Below, one piece after another: positions 16,842 through 24,296 of a stretch of 64,000 bases of DNA; the first letter of the stretch is position 1, and the number at the start of each line of letters is the position of its first letter. The notes under the pieces were generated by a model, which worked only from the letters and a program-made list of their open reading frames with translations, was not told the DNA's origin and did no database searches. This DNA is from JAWVZS01 sp964507825. Lineage in GTDB: Archaea; Thermoproteota; Nitrososphaeria; Nitrososphaerales; Nitrosopumilaceae. The stretch is from contig CAZDQM010000066.1 of the NCBI GenBank assembly GCA_964507825.1, positions 1 to 64,000 of the forward strand. Reading direction: 5' to 3'. The position numbers and the translations under genes were made by a program.

Positions 16842-17510
16842 ATGAGAACGACAGGCCTGTCAATTCCCGAAGTCGTGCGGGAGATTATTACAAAGAATCG
16901 CTCAATCTACGACTGCGTGAGGATGGATGTGATAAACTATACCGCACTGGCCGTAAGGATACAGCCGGAGGTGGAACGCCAGCTTGGAAATAGCGTCAAT
17001 CTGAATACGGTCGTTGTTGCCATCAAACGTTACGCGGATTCATTTGATCGGACCGGGGAGATCGAGGAGGAGTCCATCCTCAAAAATGCTAGGCTGTCAC
17101 TTACTGATGGAATAGTGGACATCAAGTTTTCAACAAGTGATATGGATGCGGCCGGGGCCGCCCTGCTAATAGACAAGTTCTCCCAGATAACTCAGGACTA
17201 TGAATTCTTCAGGCTGACTGACTCGTTTAGGGTATTGGCAGAAGACATGGACGCGGTCAGAAAGCTCGTGGACGAGTATCCGGGACAGAAAGAGTTGTTC
17301 AGTATGGGACTGGCAAGGATTAGAATTCTCATGCCGCCCCACCAAAGCCGCTCGGACGTGGTCTCATTTGTAGCCGAGGTACTGCACGGTAGCGGCATCG
17401 AACTTGTCAATGCGTACTTTAGTCAGGAGGACATAATCATAATTATAAATGAAGGAGATGCTTCAAGGGCGTATGAGATTCTTCGTGGGGAGATCGCCAG
17501 AAGCAGCTAG
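16842..17510 (+). CDS. Conserved thaumarchaeal protein, ACT-like domains
   Basis: This 222-aa soluble protein begins with a helical region (VVREIITKNRSIYDCVRMDV, NYTALAVRIQPEVERQLG) that resembles a small DNA- or protein-binding domain. The C-terminal half shows the beta-alpha-beta pattern of an ACT-type ligand-binding module (ARIRILMPPHQSRSDVVSF, SGIELVNAYFSQEDIIIII). ACT domains sense small molecules such as amino acids. It is divergent from hsp20, sharing the AT-rich intergenic region with the palindrome. A regulatory role is inferred only. Confidence 0.55.
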   Translation: MRTTGLSIPEVVREIITKNRSIYDCVRMDVINYTALAVRIQPEVERQLGNSVNLNTVVVAIKRYADSFDRTGEIEEESILKNARLSLTDGIVDIKFSTSDMDAAGAALLIDKFSQITQDYEFFRLTDSFRVLAEDMDAVRKLVDEYPGQKELFSMGLARIRILMPPHQSRSDVVSFVAEVLHGSGIELVNAYFSQEDIIIIINEGDASRAYEILRGEIARSS

Positions 17511-17563
17511 GCTGGGCCGGACTTGGCTATACGAACGGACCTGCATTTCACAGTGGTGACCAG

Positions 17564-18904
17564 ATGAAGAAGAGGCGGATAGTTGTCCTAGGGGGCGGGT
17601 TTGCCGGGGTAGAGTGTACAAGGCAGTTGGAGAGCCATTTCAAGGGCCAAAAGGAGGTTGAAATCGTTCTGGTCAGTGAGGATAATTTTCTGTTGTTCAC
17701 CCCCATGCTGCCGCAGGTGGCGTCCGGCATGATTGAGACTAGGAATATAGTGACGCCGATTAGAACCATAACCAAGCGGGCGATCTTTTACGAGGGCAGG
17801 GTAAAGAACATTGATCCTTACGGGAAGATTGTAGACTTGTGGGGTAGTGGAGACAGGCGGGGAATTCCAATTCACTATGATCACCTAGTCGTTGCGCTGG
17901 GAAGTGAAACGAACTTTTTTGGAATAAGTGACATGGAAAGGAATGCCTACCAGATGAAGACCCTCAACGACGCGGTGCTCGTAAGAAATAGGATTATCGA
18001 CATGCTTGAGCAGGCAGAAAACGAGTCCGATCCCATCTTGAAAAAAAGCCTTCTCACGTTTGTCGTGGTGGGGGGAGGTTTTGCCGGCGTGGAGACCGCC
18101 GGAGAGATAATGGACCTGCTGATGGATACTGCAAAATATTACAGAAATATTTCAGAAAAGGACATCCAGGTTGTAATCTTAGAGGCGCTGCATGCTATTC
18201 TACCCGGATTTTCGAAGGATCTTGCAAGGTTTGCGCAGGATAAGCTTGCCAAGCGTGGTGTTGAAATCAAGCTGGGAACGATGGTAACGGGTTTTGACGG
18301 CAGGGAGATAGTGGTCGGGAGGAAAGGTCCTGCGGGAGAAGATACCAAGGTCGAGGCAATCCGGTCAAGAACCGTAATCTGGACTGCGGGGGTGACGCCG
18401 GTAAACACAATCAAGCGCTCGCTGTTTAAAACAAAGGGGGGGAAGGTTATCGTGGATGAAACCTTGGAGGTCAGGGATTTTCCGGGTGTGTTTGCCATAG
18501 GTGACTGTGCATTGTCCATAGATCCCGAGGGTGGAAAGGCGTTTCCCCCCACCGCACAGACCGCCGAGGCCCAGGCCAAGGTGGCCGCATACAACCTGCA
18601 CGCGCTGATTACAGGCGGGAGAAAGAAAAGATTCGAGTACAGATCGAGGGGCCAGATGGCGATAATTGGAAAAAGAACCGGCATCGCGGCCGTCTGGGGC
18701 ATGAACATACACGGATTGCTTGCGTGGATATTGTGGAGAAATGTCTACCTTTCAAAGATTCCGACGTGGAACAAGCGTTTCAGGGTGTTTCTGGACTGGA
18801 CCGCCGACGCCCTGTTTGACAGGGACATTTCAAGATTAAAGGTTATGGGCCGCGATGTGGAAAAGGAGTACAGGGTTCTTGATGAGGTGGATGATGTCTG
18901 GTAG
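17564..18904 (+). CDS. ndh: NAD(P)/FAD-dependent oxidoreductase (type II NADH dehydrogenase)
   Basis: This 446-aa membrane-associated flavoprotein oxidises NADH without proton pumping and delivers electrons to the quinone pool. It has the FAD dinucleotide fold VVLGGGFAGVECTRQLE (residues 6-22), the NADH fold VVVGGGFAGVETAGEI (~168-183), and the FAD-ribityl motif FAIGDCALSI (~312-321). The C-terminus has hydrophobic aromatic residues suited to peripheral membrane binding (GLLAWILWRNVYLSKIPTW). It could also be a sulfide:quinone oxidoreductase relative, but the paired redox cysteines of SQR are absent. It overlaps the convergent cyclophilin gene end by 62 nt. Confidence 0.88.
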   Translation: MKKRRIVVLGGGFAGVECTRQLESHFKGQKEVEIVLVSEDNFLLFTPMLPQVASGMIETRNIVTPIRTITKRAIFYEGRVKNIDPYGKIVDLWGSGDRRGIPIHYDHLVVALGSETNFFGISDMERNAYQMKTLNDAVLVRNRIIDMLEQAENESDPILKKSLLTFVVVGGGFAGVETAGEIMDLLMDTAKYYRNISEKDIQVVILEALHAILPGFSKDLARFAQDKLAKRGVEIKLGTMVTGFDGREIVVGRKGPAGEDTKVEAIRSRTVIWTAGVTPVNTIKRSLFKTKGGKVIVDETLEVRDFPGVFAIGDCALSIDPEGGKAFPPTAQTAEAQAKVAAYNLHALITGGRKKRFEYRSRGQMAIIGKRTGIAAVWGMNIHGLLAWILWRNVYLSKIPTWNKRFRVFLDWTADALFDRDISRLKVMGRDVEKEYRVLDEVDDVW

Positions 18905-20534
18905 GGTGTCTTTTTGCTATCCTATGAATGATCATTGCAGGTGCCGCTAGGTACATCCCAACATTAAGCGCAATAATTCCCATCCCGTATCCAATCATTT
19001 CAGATTCCGAGTCAATCTCAACATGATTTAGGACTGCTAGCGTTGCAAGCATTGGGGTGATTGCCATCTTTACTATCTCCTTGAAGGCGGGGTTCTGCCT
19101 TTCCCAGTCCGCAATTGTCGGTGAGATCGAGTAATAAAGTTGGTTGAATCCCGCCATGAATGTAGAGCCGGACTGGGTTCCTAGTACCGTCTCGTCTCGA
19201 AGCTCCCGCAAAAGCTGAACTTGTGGTGCCATCTCCGAGCCATATGTTGCAGTTGCAATCAGGCATCCGTTGTCATCATCCGTGGTTGACGGCGACTGTG
19301 TCATGTCGTCCGGTGTAGTATCAACGGAGATAGACTCGGTAGGTGTTGTATCAACGGGCGTTGTATCGTCCGGTATAGTATCATCCGGTGTTGTATCAGT
19401 GGGTGTAGACTCGGTGGGTGTAGGTAATATGGAAAATGTAGACATGATTTGGTCAAACTGTTCAATATAATTATCAAAGTCGGACGCGGAGGTGGTATAA
19501 GACAGTGTGTAAAACTTGCCGTCATTATAAAATGTAAACTCCCTAAACATCACATTGATGGTGGTTCCCCCGTCCTGGAGTTCTCCACTTGCGCTGATTT
19601 CATGGCCTTCCCTTCCATGTATCTCAAGATCATTGCTTGAAGTGATCTCTAGTTGTCCCAGCTCGATTAGGGGCTGAAGTGATCTTATCCTTTCCTTGAT
19701 GTAATCGTCGAGGCTTTGACCGATAGATGGGATGATTGTGACAGCAATGGAGGGATTGATTGGGGTTCCCTGAATCACGGCAACCACATCAGGAGTCAAT
19801 GATGAGGTTTTTGGTGGCTCTTGCAGTAGCCATCCCGTCGGAGGCATGAATTCAATTCCCAGTCTCGTGTTCCGGTACGGCTGATCGTCGTACGAAATGT
19901 CAGAACTGCTACGTAATGGTTCGCCCAATTCCAGCACACCTTGCAGTTCGGATTTGGAGATGACCTCAGCTTTTAAGATCTCGCCCTTGCCCCATTCTAA
20001 TGGGGTGTTGCCAGGAGGCGTCGTTTCAAGTGCGGCAATCTTGTCTAGCGTGTCAAAGCTCTCCTGTGTAATTATCCTGCCAAAGACGGTATACAAGCCG
20101 TCCAAGTGAGGGGAATCAGCATGGACGATGAAGAATTGGGATCCTGCGCTGTTAGGGTCGTTTGATCGTGCCATCGACACGATGCCCCTTACATGCTTGA
20201 TGTCGTTGAATTCGGCATCAACTGTATGTCCCGGACTTCCCGTCCCCCACTGAGAAATGCTATCATATGCGCCGGACTTGGTCAGCGGATCGCCGCCCTG
20301 AATCATAAAGCCGCTTATCACTCTGTGGAAGATCGTTCCATCATAGAAATTTTCCGAAGATAATGTGATAAAGTTGTCCACGTGTTGCGGGGCATCTTCA
20401 TTAAAGAATTCGATGGCAATGTTGCCCGAGGCAGTGTGAAGAACCACCACAGTGTCATCCGTTTGGGCAAAGCTGTATGATGAAAAGCCTACCGCAAGCA
20501 GAATGAAGATTGCTAGGAAGAACAGGCTTTTCAC
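18843..20534 (-). CDS. Secreted cyclophilin-type peptidyl-prolyl isomerase with PsbP-like and CFI-box domains
   Basis: I place the start at a GTG giving MKSLFFLAIFILLAVGF, a clean signal peptide; upstream extensions give no sensible sequence. The cyclophilin domain (~25-195) has FHRVISGFMIQGGD and GSQFFIVHADSPHLDG, i.e. the catalytic Arg and surrounding residues. A PsbP-like domain (TRLGIEFMPPTGW onward) follows. Then comes a low-complexity linker with repeats of TTPDD/TTPTE, and a C-terminal CFI-box module beginning CLIATATYGSEMAPQVQLLR with hydrophobic segments that may anchor the protein. It probably works outside the membrane on exported proteins. Confidence 0.85.
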   Translation of the reverse strand: MKSLFFLAIFILLAVGFSSYSFAQTDDTVVVLHTASGNIAIEFFNEDAPQHVDNFITLSSENFYDGTIFHRVISGFMIQGGDPLTKSGAYDSISQWGTGSPGHTVDAEFNDIKHVRGIVSMARSNDPNSAGSQFFIVHADSPHLDGLYTVFGRIITQESFDTLDKIAALETTPPGNTPLEWGKGEILKAEVISKSELQGVLELGEPLRSSSDISYDDQPYRNTRLGIEFMPPTGWLLQEPPKTSSLTPDVVAVIQGTPINPSIAVTIIPSIGQSLDDYIKERIRSLQPLIELGQLEITSSNDLEIHGREGHEISASGELQDGGTTINVMFREFTFYNDGKFYTLSYTTSASDFDNYIEQFDQIMSTFSILPTPTESTPTDTTPDDTIPDDTTPVDTTPTESISVDTTPDDMTQSPSTTDDDNGCLIATATYGSEMAPQVQLLRELRDETVLGTQSGSTFMAGFNQLYYSISPTIADWERQNPAFKEIVKMAITPMLATLAVLNHVEIDSESEMIGYGMGIIALNVGMYLAAPAMIIHRIAKRHPTRHHPPHQEPCTPFPHRGP

Positions 20535-20928
20535 ATATTTTGTATCAACAGCCCAAATAAAAGCTCTAAGAAGTGGATGGAGTCTGTCGGGAAATAATGT
20601 CGCCTCTCCCCCCCCCACAAGAATGCATGTCTGTTTATCCGTCATCCTAGCGGGCTTCTCCTTCCGGAGACATCCTTGTTTTGAGCGTATGAGAAAACTA
20701 GTCGGCAAACCGAGCCGCGTGATATAATATTTCAGAGTCCGGCGCCGTGGTCCGCTAGTACGTAATGCAGTGCGCTATACCTACGGCAGGTATAGTCAAG
20801 GACGGCCATGATCTCTTTGAACGTATCCCTCCATCATACAGCCGCTGCTAAGAGCCTAGCGGACATCTAAATGGCGAATTAGGAAACAGTACCAATAAGG
20901 ACATCAGTTTTTAACAAGCGGTCAACAA
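20535..20928. other. Intergenic region with C9 tract and short inverted repeats
   Basis: No gene is supported here. A run of nine C (20608-20616) precedes the cyclophilin gene. Further on, a perfect 9-bp inverted repeat GTCCGCTAG (20750-20758) and CTAGCGGAC (20856-20864) flanks a segment with the hairpin CTATACCT...AGGTATAG near 20777-20797. The flanked segment shares CGGCAGGTAT and CATGATCT-type words with the terminal repeat of the 22764-24248 element and may be a relic of it. Confidence 0.35.
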
Positions 20929-21426
20929 GTGACAGGTATGGATTTTGATGAAAAGATTCAGGCACATGTGGTGTCCGTGTGGCGCGAATCCAAAAAGTTC
21001 CTCTCGATAGGGGGAAGAGAGGGCATGCTAATACTAACCAACAGGCGCCTAGCCTTCATCTACAAGACAGATGCGAAGATGAGATGGTGGCAGGCAATCG
21101 TCCCAAGACAGGCCCTGATGTTCTTAAGATCAAATAATGTCATGAATGTGCATGACGGGTATGATGAAAGCAGCTTCAAGGAGGACATCGAAAACAAGAA
21201 GAATGTGGTGTTATCCTTTGACGACATTTTGGAAATAAGCCACAAGGACGAGGTGTGGGGAAGCGTCTTGTTCTTGGAATACCAAAAGGATGGAAAGGTT
21301 GAGAGGCATCAATACTCCATCGTCCAGGACTGGGTAAAGTATCCCATGAAGGATCCCACGAAGTTTATGAAGGTGGATTGGGAGCCGTTTGTAAAATACA
21401 TTAAAGACAGAAAGGCCGTGAGGTAA
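20929..21426 (+). CDS. Hypothetical protein with PH/GRAM-like fold
   Basis: This 165-aa soluble protein has a GTG start (ATG nine bases later possible). The first part (GGREGMLILTNRRLAFIYKT, residues 27-46) resembles the opening strands of PH/GRAM domains, where a G-x-L-x-(I/V)T-x-x-R-(I/L)-(V/A)F pattern is common. Later segments are VVLSFDDILEISHKDE and SVLFLEYQKDGKVERHQYSI. It has no catalytic motif. The cbiE start lies 3 nt after its stop, so the two are cotranscribed. Confidence 0.5.
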   Translation: MTGMDFDEKIQAHVVSVWRESKKFLSIGGREGMLILTNRRLAFIYKTDAKMRWWQAIVPRQALMFLRSNNVMNVHDGYDESSFKEDIENKKNVVLSFDDILEISHKDEVWGSVLFLEYQKDGKVERHQYSIVQDWVKYPMKDPTKFMKVDWEPFVKYIKDRKAVR

Positions 21427-21428
21427 AT

Positions 21429-22145
21429 TTGCCCAAAGTATATGCCGTCGGAGTAGGACCGGGCTCACCTAAATACGTGACCGGGGCAGTAGAGGAGGCA
21501 ATATCTAGCAGTGATATAGTCATCGGTTACGAGTATACCCTGAAAACGATAGAACATCTGCTAGAGGGAAAGGAGATTGTAACCGTTACAATGGCGACCC
21601 AGGAGGAGGAATACCAGAGGGTGCTGCCGCATCTCGAAGAGAAGACACTGGTCGTTCCATTTACGGGCGATGTTAATTTTTCAGAGTCCGAGGTAGTCGA
21701 CAGGTTGATTGAGCTGTTCGGCGATGTGGTAATCATTCCAGGAATCAGCTCGGTCCAGATAGCTTCTGCAAGGACGTCCGTCCCGCTAGACAAGTCCAAG
21801 GTTATCACGCTCCACGTCACAGCGTCAATTGAGGAAAAAAAGCTGGAACTGACCAAGGCGCTAATTGACGGATTTAGTGTAATTCTAGTACCTAGGCCTT
21901 GGCCAAAGGTGCCAGAAAAGCACTTTATGCCCTCCGAGATTGCCCAGTACCTAAGGAGAGTGGGTATAGACACGTCCGTCTTGAAGGTTCATGTTTTTGA
22001 GGCATTGACCACGGATGAAGAGACACACTTTCAGGGTATGGTAAGCGATCTAGAGGGAAGAGAGTTTTCTCCCCTCTCAATAATGGTCTTTGATCAGACG
22101 GGGCTGGACTCTTACATGAATTATTCCTGGCAGTGGAAGGGCTAG
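21429..22145 (+). CDS. cbiE: Cobalt-precorrin-7 C5-methyltransferase (CbiE)
   Basis: This is a SAM-dependent tetrapyrrole methylase acting late in corrin synthesis. It has the glycine loop VGVGPGSPKYVTGAVEEAI (8-26), VVPFTGDVNFSES in place of the usual SGDPxFxS motif, and VIIPGISSVQIASART (~98-113). With 238 aa it is the methylase half without a fused CbiT decarboxylase. The start is TTG 3 nt after the preceding stop. Which precorrin carbon it methylates is assigned from overall resemblance to CbiE, less surely than the family. Confidence 0.87.
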   Translation: MPKVYAVGVGPGSPKYVTGAVEEAISSSDIVIGYEYTLKTIEHLLEGKEIVTVTMATQEEEYQRVLPHLEEKTLVVPFTGDVNFSESEVVDRLIELFGDVVIIPGISSVQIASARTSVPLDKSKVITLHVTASIEEKKLELTKALIDGFSVILVPRPWPKVPEKHFMPSEIAQYLRRVGIDTSVLKVHVFEALTTDEETHFQGMVSDLEGREFSPLSIMVFDQTGLDSYMNYSWQWKG

Positions 22146-22191
22146 TATTACATCGCGCGAGCATCCCATGAATGCTTGCAGGTATCACATA

Positions 22192-22722
22192 CTAAAAGTC
22201 GGAAATGCCGTGACCGGCCTCTTGTGCCGCCTCGATCATATAAAATTCCAAATAGCCTCCCGCTAACAACAGGATTAGCACAATTCCCACCTCCATCCCC
22301 GTCTTCTTGAGCTGTGCGGCTACTGGAATCTTCTTAACTAGGGCGTGAATCAGCATATAGCTTCTAGACGTTGCAATTGAATATGCGGTCAGCTCCATTA
22401 TTCCAAATGGTGACAGGTATAGTATTTCAAGCGGATGTATTTTCAATTCCGGCATGGTAGTGGTAATTGCTGAAAATGCCATGCCGGTAGACCAGGCAGA
22501 AAAGAGCCCAAAGGCAATGCCAAACCCCGGCACAAACATGGGCATCGCTATGGTAAGATTATGTACAAAAATTCCAAACCCGTCAATGCCATCCACAAGC
22601 TTGTTAAACTCTTCCATGAACAGCGCCGCTTCATCTTCAGAGACCTCCATTCCCGCCCCGGCCCAGTAAAAGCCGGAAAATATCCCAACAAAGATGAAAA
22701 ACAAAATGAGGCGCCTATTCAT
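22192..22722 (-). CDS. SpoIIM-family membrane protein
   Basis: The protein is 176 aa with four or five hydrophobic segments (residues ~5-22, 50-75, ~85-110, 145-170). It matches the stage II sporulation protein M family, also called DUF95, through TIAMPMFVPGFGIAFGLFSA and HPLEILYLSPFGIMELTAYS. In non-sporulating archaea the family has an unknown membrane role, possibly linked to vesicle or envelope remodelling. Its start lies 42 nt before the left terminal repeat of the adjacent mobile element. Confidence 0.82.
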   Translation of the reverse strand: MNRRLILFFIFVGIFSGFYWAGAGMEVSEDEAALFMEEFNKLVDGIDGFGIFVHNLTIAMPMFVPGFGIAFGLFSAWSTGMAFSAITTTMPELKIHPLEILYLSPFGIMELTAYSIATSRSYMLIHALVKKIPVAAQLKKTGMEVGIVLILLLAGGYLEFYMIEAAQEAGHGISDF

Positions 22723-22763
22723 ACATCTTGGCGGCCTAGAGTATATTTGAGGATTGTCAAGTC

Positions 22764-22823
22764 GGGTACTGCTTCCAATTCGGGTGGTCGGCGGCAGGTA
22801 TGGAGATCATGATCTTCTCTGAA
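22764..22823 (+). repeat. Left 60-bp terminal inverted repeat
   Basis: Begins GGGTACTGCTTCCAATTCGG and ends CATGATCTTCTCTGAA; includes the perfect palindrome AGATCATGATCT. Reverse complement of 24189-24248 with four mismatches near the inner end. Confidence 0.9.
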
Positions 22824-22860
22824 ATTTAGTTCCGGTAGTTGTGATAACTCGGCATCCTCT

Positions 22861-22943
22861 GTACAAGGCCAGGTCTACTAATGCATTATACCTGACTCAG
22901 AACACATTCGGGCATGAATCCCGAATCGGCCTGAGTGTGTACG
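22861..22943 (+). promoter_or_regulatory. Upstream block shared with the NYN island
   Basis: Begins GTACAAGGCCAGGTCTA, includes GCATTATACCTGA and ends CCTGAGTGTGTACG. It matches 9237-9325 in the same orientation relative to the following gene. Inside lies a strong hairpin, ATTCGGG-CATGAAT-CCCGAAT, alternating with ACACATTCGGGC/GCCTGAGTGTGT. A TATA-like GTTTATAATG follows at about 22987-22996. Confidence 0.75.
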
Positions 22944-23016
22944 ATACTTTGTGGATACCACAGTTATGTAATACTGACACATTATGGTTTATAATGTTAG
23001 GTTAGGCGTTACGGTT

Positions 23017-24159
23017 ATGGCCCTGCCGCAGCGGCACAGGATGAGAAGCGCGATGTGGTACATGGCCCCTATATTCCTAGGGTTCATAGGCGGCCTGCTT
23101 GCCTACTTTGCGGTCAGGCGAGACGACCCGAGCATGGCGAGACGATGCTTCATTATCGGGCTACCCGTGACGATCATCCTACTCGGCATACTAGTCGCGG
23201 TCGGGACCGGCTCGTACCTTGAGGACGTGGCCGACGCAGAGATTAAGCTGCCCGTCACTGACATGTCGCCAAAGGAGAACAACAGCAAGCCTTCCCCCGC
23301 CGTTTCGACGACCAAGGTGAGGGGGGACGGCTCGCCTGTCACTACTGCCGCCGTACAGTCGGATTACGAGCAGTATCCCAAATCGTGTGTGGCCATAGAG
23401 GACAAGTATTCGGCCGAGCACGTCACGGAGTTCGTGGCCTGCATCGCGACATACGGGGCGGACTCCCCAGAGTGCCAAAAGACGGAAGTGGGGAGGGACG
23501 TGATAGTAGATGATGTGCCCTATTTTGTGTGCGAATACGGTACGTGCCAAAAGACGGAAGTGGGGAGGGACGTGGCAGAGTTACAGTCCTGCGCGGACAT
23601 ATATCGCGACATCGTGCAGGCGTGTCAGGACGCGACCGCAGAGCATTTCATGCCGGTCAGGCTACAAGCCAAGCAGTGCCTAGAGCGCAACGGGTGGGAC
23701 GGCGACGCATGCGATCAATACTACGCATATCCCAGCGAGGAGCTATCAGTCCTCTTGTCATGCATGGAGGATCATGGTATGAAGACCAAGTTGGTCGGCG
23801 CGCTGTCTGACTTTATACGGGCGTTCGAGGCCCACCGGGAGGCCGCCGATGTGGTAATTCCAAGGTACGCGCAGGACAGTTTCATGAACATTGCCCCCTT
23901 TAAGCTCGGCATCTTTGAGTCGTGCGAGAGGGCAAACGAGACGTGGCGCAACTTCTACGACGACTTATACAGTGTGCTGGAGCCGGGTGACTATTCAGAG
24001 ATGTCAGACGAGGAGATTTATGGTATAATGACGCAACAGTACATAGAGCAGTACGGCTTTAGCGCGTCGTATGAGGACGTGTACAACTTTGTGGAGTCGT
24101 CCGACCGCATGATCCTCGCGATGGACGATTACCTGACTATCAGAGGATGCCCCCCCTAA
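23017..24159 (+). CDS. Cargo membrane protein with extracellular Cys-rich domain
   Basis: I do not recognise the full protein. From the chosen ATG (a TATA-like box lies ~25 nt upstream; an ATG 33 nt earlier is possible), two hydrophobic helices come first (MAPIFLGFIGGLLAYFAV and IIGLPVTIILLGILVAVG) joined by a short RRDDPSMARR loop. This N-terminus is common in small thaumarchaeal membrane proteins. After a Ser/Thr/Pro linker, about 270 aa contain some 13 cysteines in pairs (SCVAIEDKYSAEHVTEFVAC, SCADIYRDIVQAC, SCMEDHG), probably disulfide-linked outside the cell. A duplicated CQKTEVGRDV unit sits at ~residues 155-190. It is the only gene in the 1.49-kb element. Confidence 0.65.
   Translation: MALPQRHRMRSAMWYMAPIFLGFIGGLLAYFAVRRDDPSMARRCFIIGLPVTIILLGILVAVGTGSYLEDVADAEIKLPVTDMSPKENNSKPSPAVSTTKVRGDGSPVTTAAVQSDYEQYPKSCVAIEDKYSAEHVTEFVACIATYGADSPECQKTEVGRDVIVDDVPYFVCEYGTCQKTEVGRDVAELQSCADIYRDIVQACQDATAEHFMPVRLQAKQCLERNGWDGDACDQYYAYPSEELSVLLSCMEDHGMKTKLVGALSDFIRAFEAHREAADVVIPRYAQDSFMNIAPFKLGIFESCERANETWRNFYDDLYSVLEPGDYSEMSDEEIYGIMTQQYIEQYGFSASYEDVYNFVESSDRMILAMDDYLTIRGCPP
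23472..23574 (+). repeat. Pair of 31-bp perfect direct repeats inside the cargo gene
   Basis: The 31 bp beginning GTGCCAAAAGACGGAAGTGG occur at 23472-23502 and again at 23544-23574. The 72-bp period equals 24 codons, so the protein carries CQKTEVGRDV twice in frame. Nucleotide identity is complete, implying a recent duplication. Confidence 0.9.
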
Positions 24160-24188
24160 TGCCTAGGTCACGAATTTGCACCAGTACC

Positions 24189-24248
24189 TTCAAAGAAGAT
24201 CATGATCCTTATACCTGCCGCCGACCACCCGAATTGGAAGCAGTACCC
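24189..24248 (+). repeat. Right 60-bp terminal inverted repeat
   Basis: Begins TTCAAAGAAGATCATGATCC and ends GAATTGGAAGCAGTACCC. It is the inverted partner of 22764-22823 and ends 49 nt before the DP1 start, so it may lie over that gene's promoter. Confidence 0.9.
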
Positions 24249-24296
24249 AAATGGAGCAGGTTTAATTAAAACACGCGATATTTGGTTCTGTTGAAT

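Larger units (their letters stand above)
22764..24248 (+). mobile_element. 1.49-kb element with 60-bp terminal inverted repeats
   Basis: The ends are 60-bp inverted repeats matching at 56 of 60 positions, perfect over the outer 39. The interior holds the ~83-bp block shared with the NYN island, then one cargo gene for a two-helix membrane protein. No transposase or integrase is encoded, so it would move only with help in trans. No clear target-site duplication is visible at the outer borders (left flank ...TCAAGTC, right flank AAATGGA...). It sits between a SpoIIM-family gene and the DP1 gene. Confidence 0.75.

Noticed and set aside
20535..20708. 58-codon upstream extension of the cyclophilin gene
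   Set aside because: Sequence before the GTG at 20534 has no signal-peptide logic, while the GTG directly precedes a clean signal peptide.
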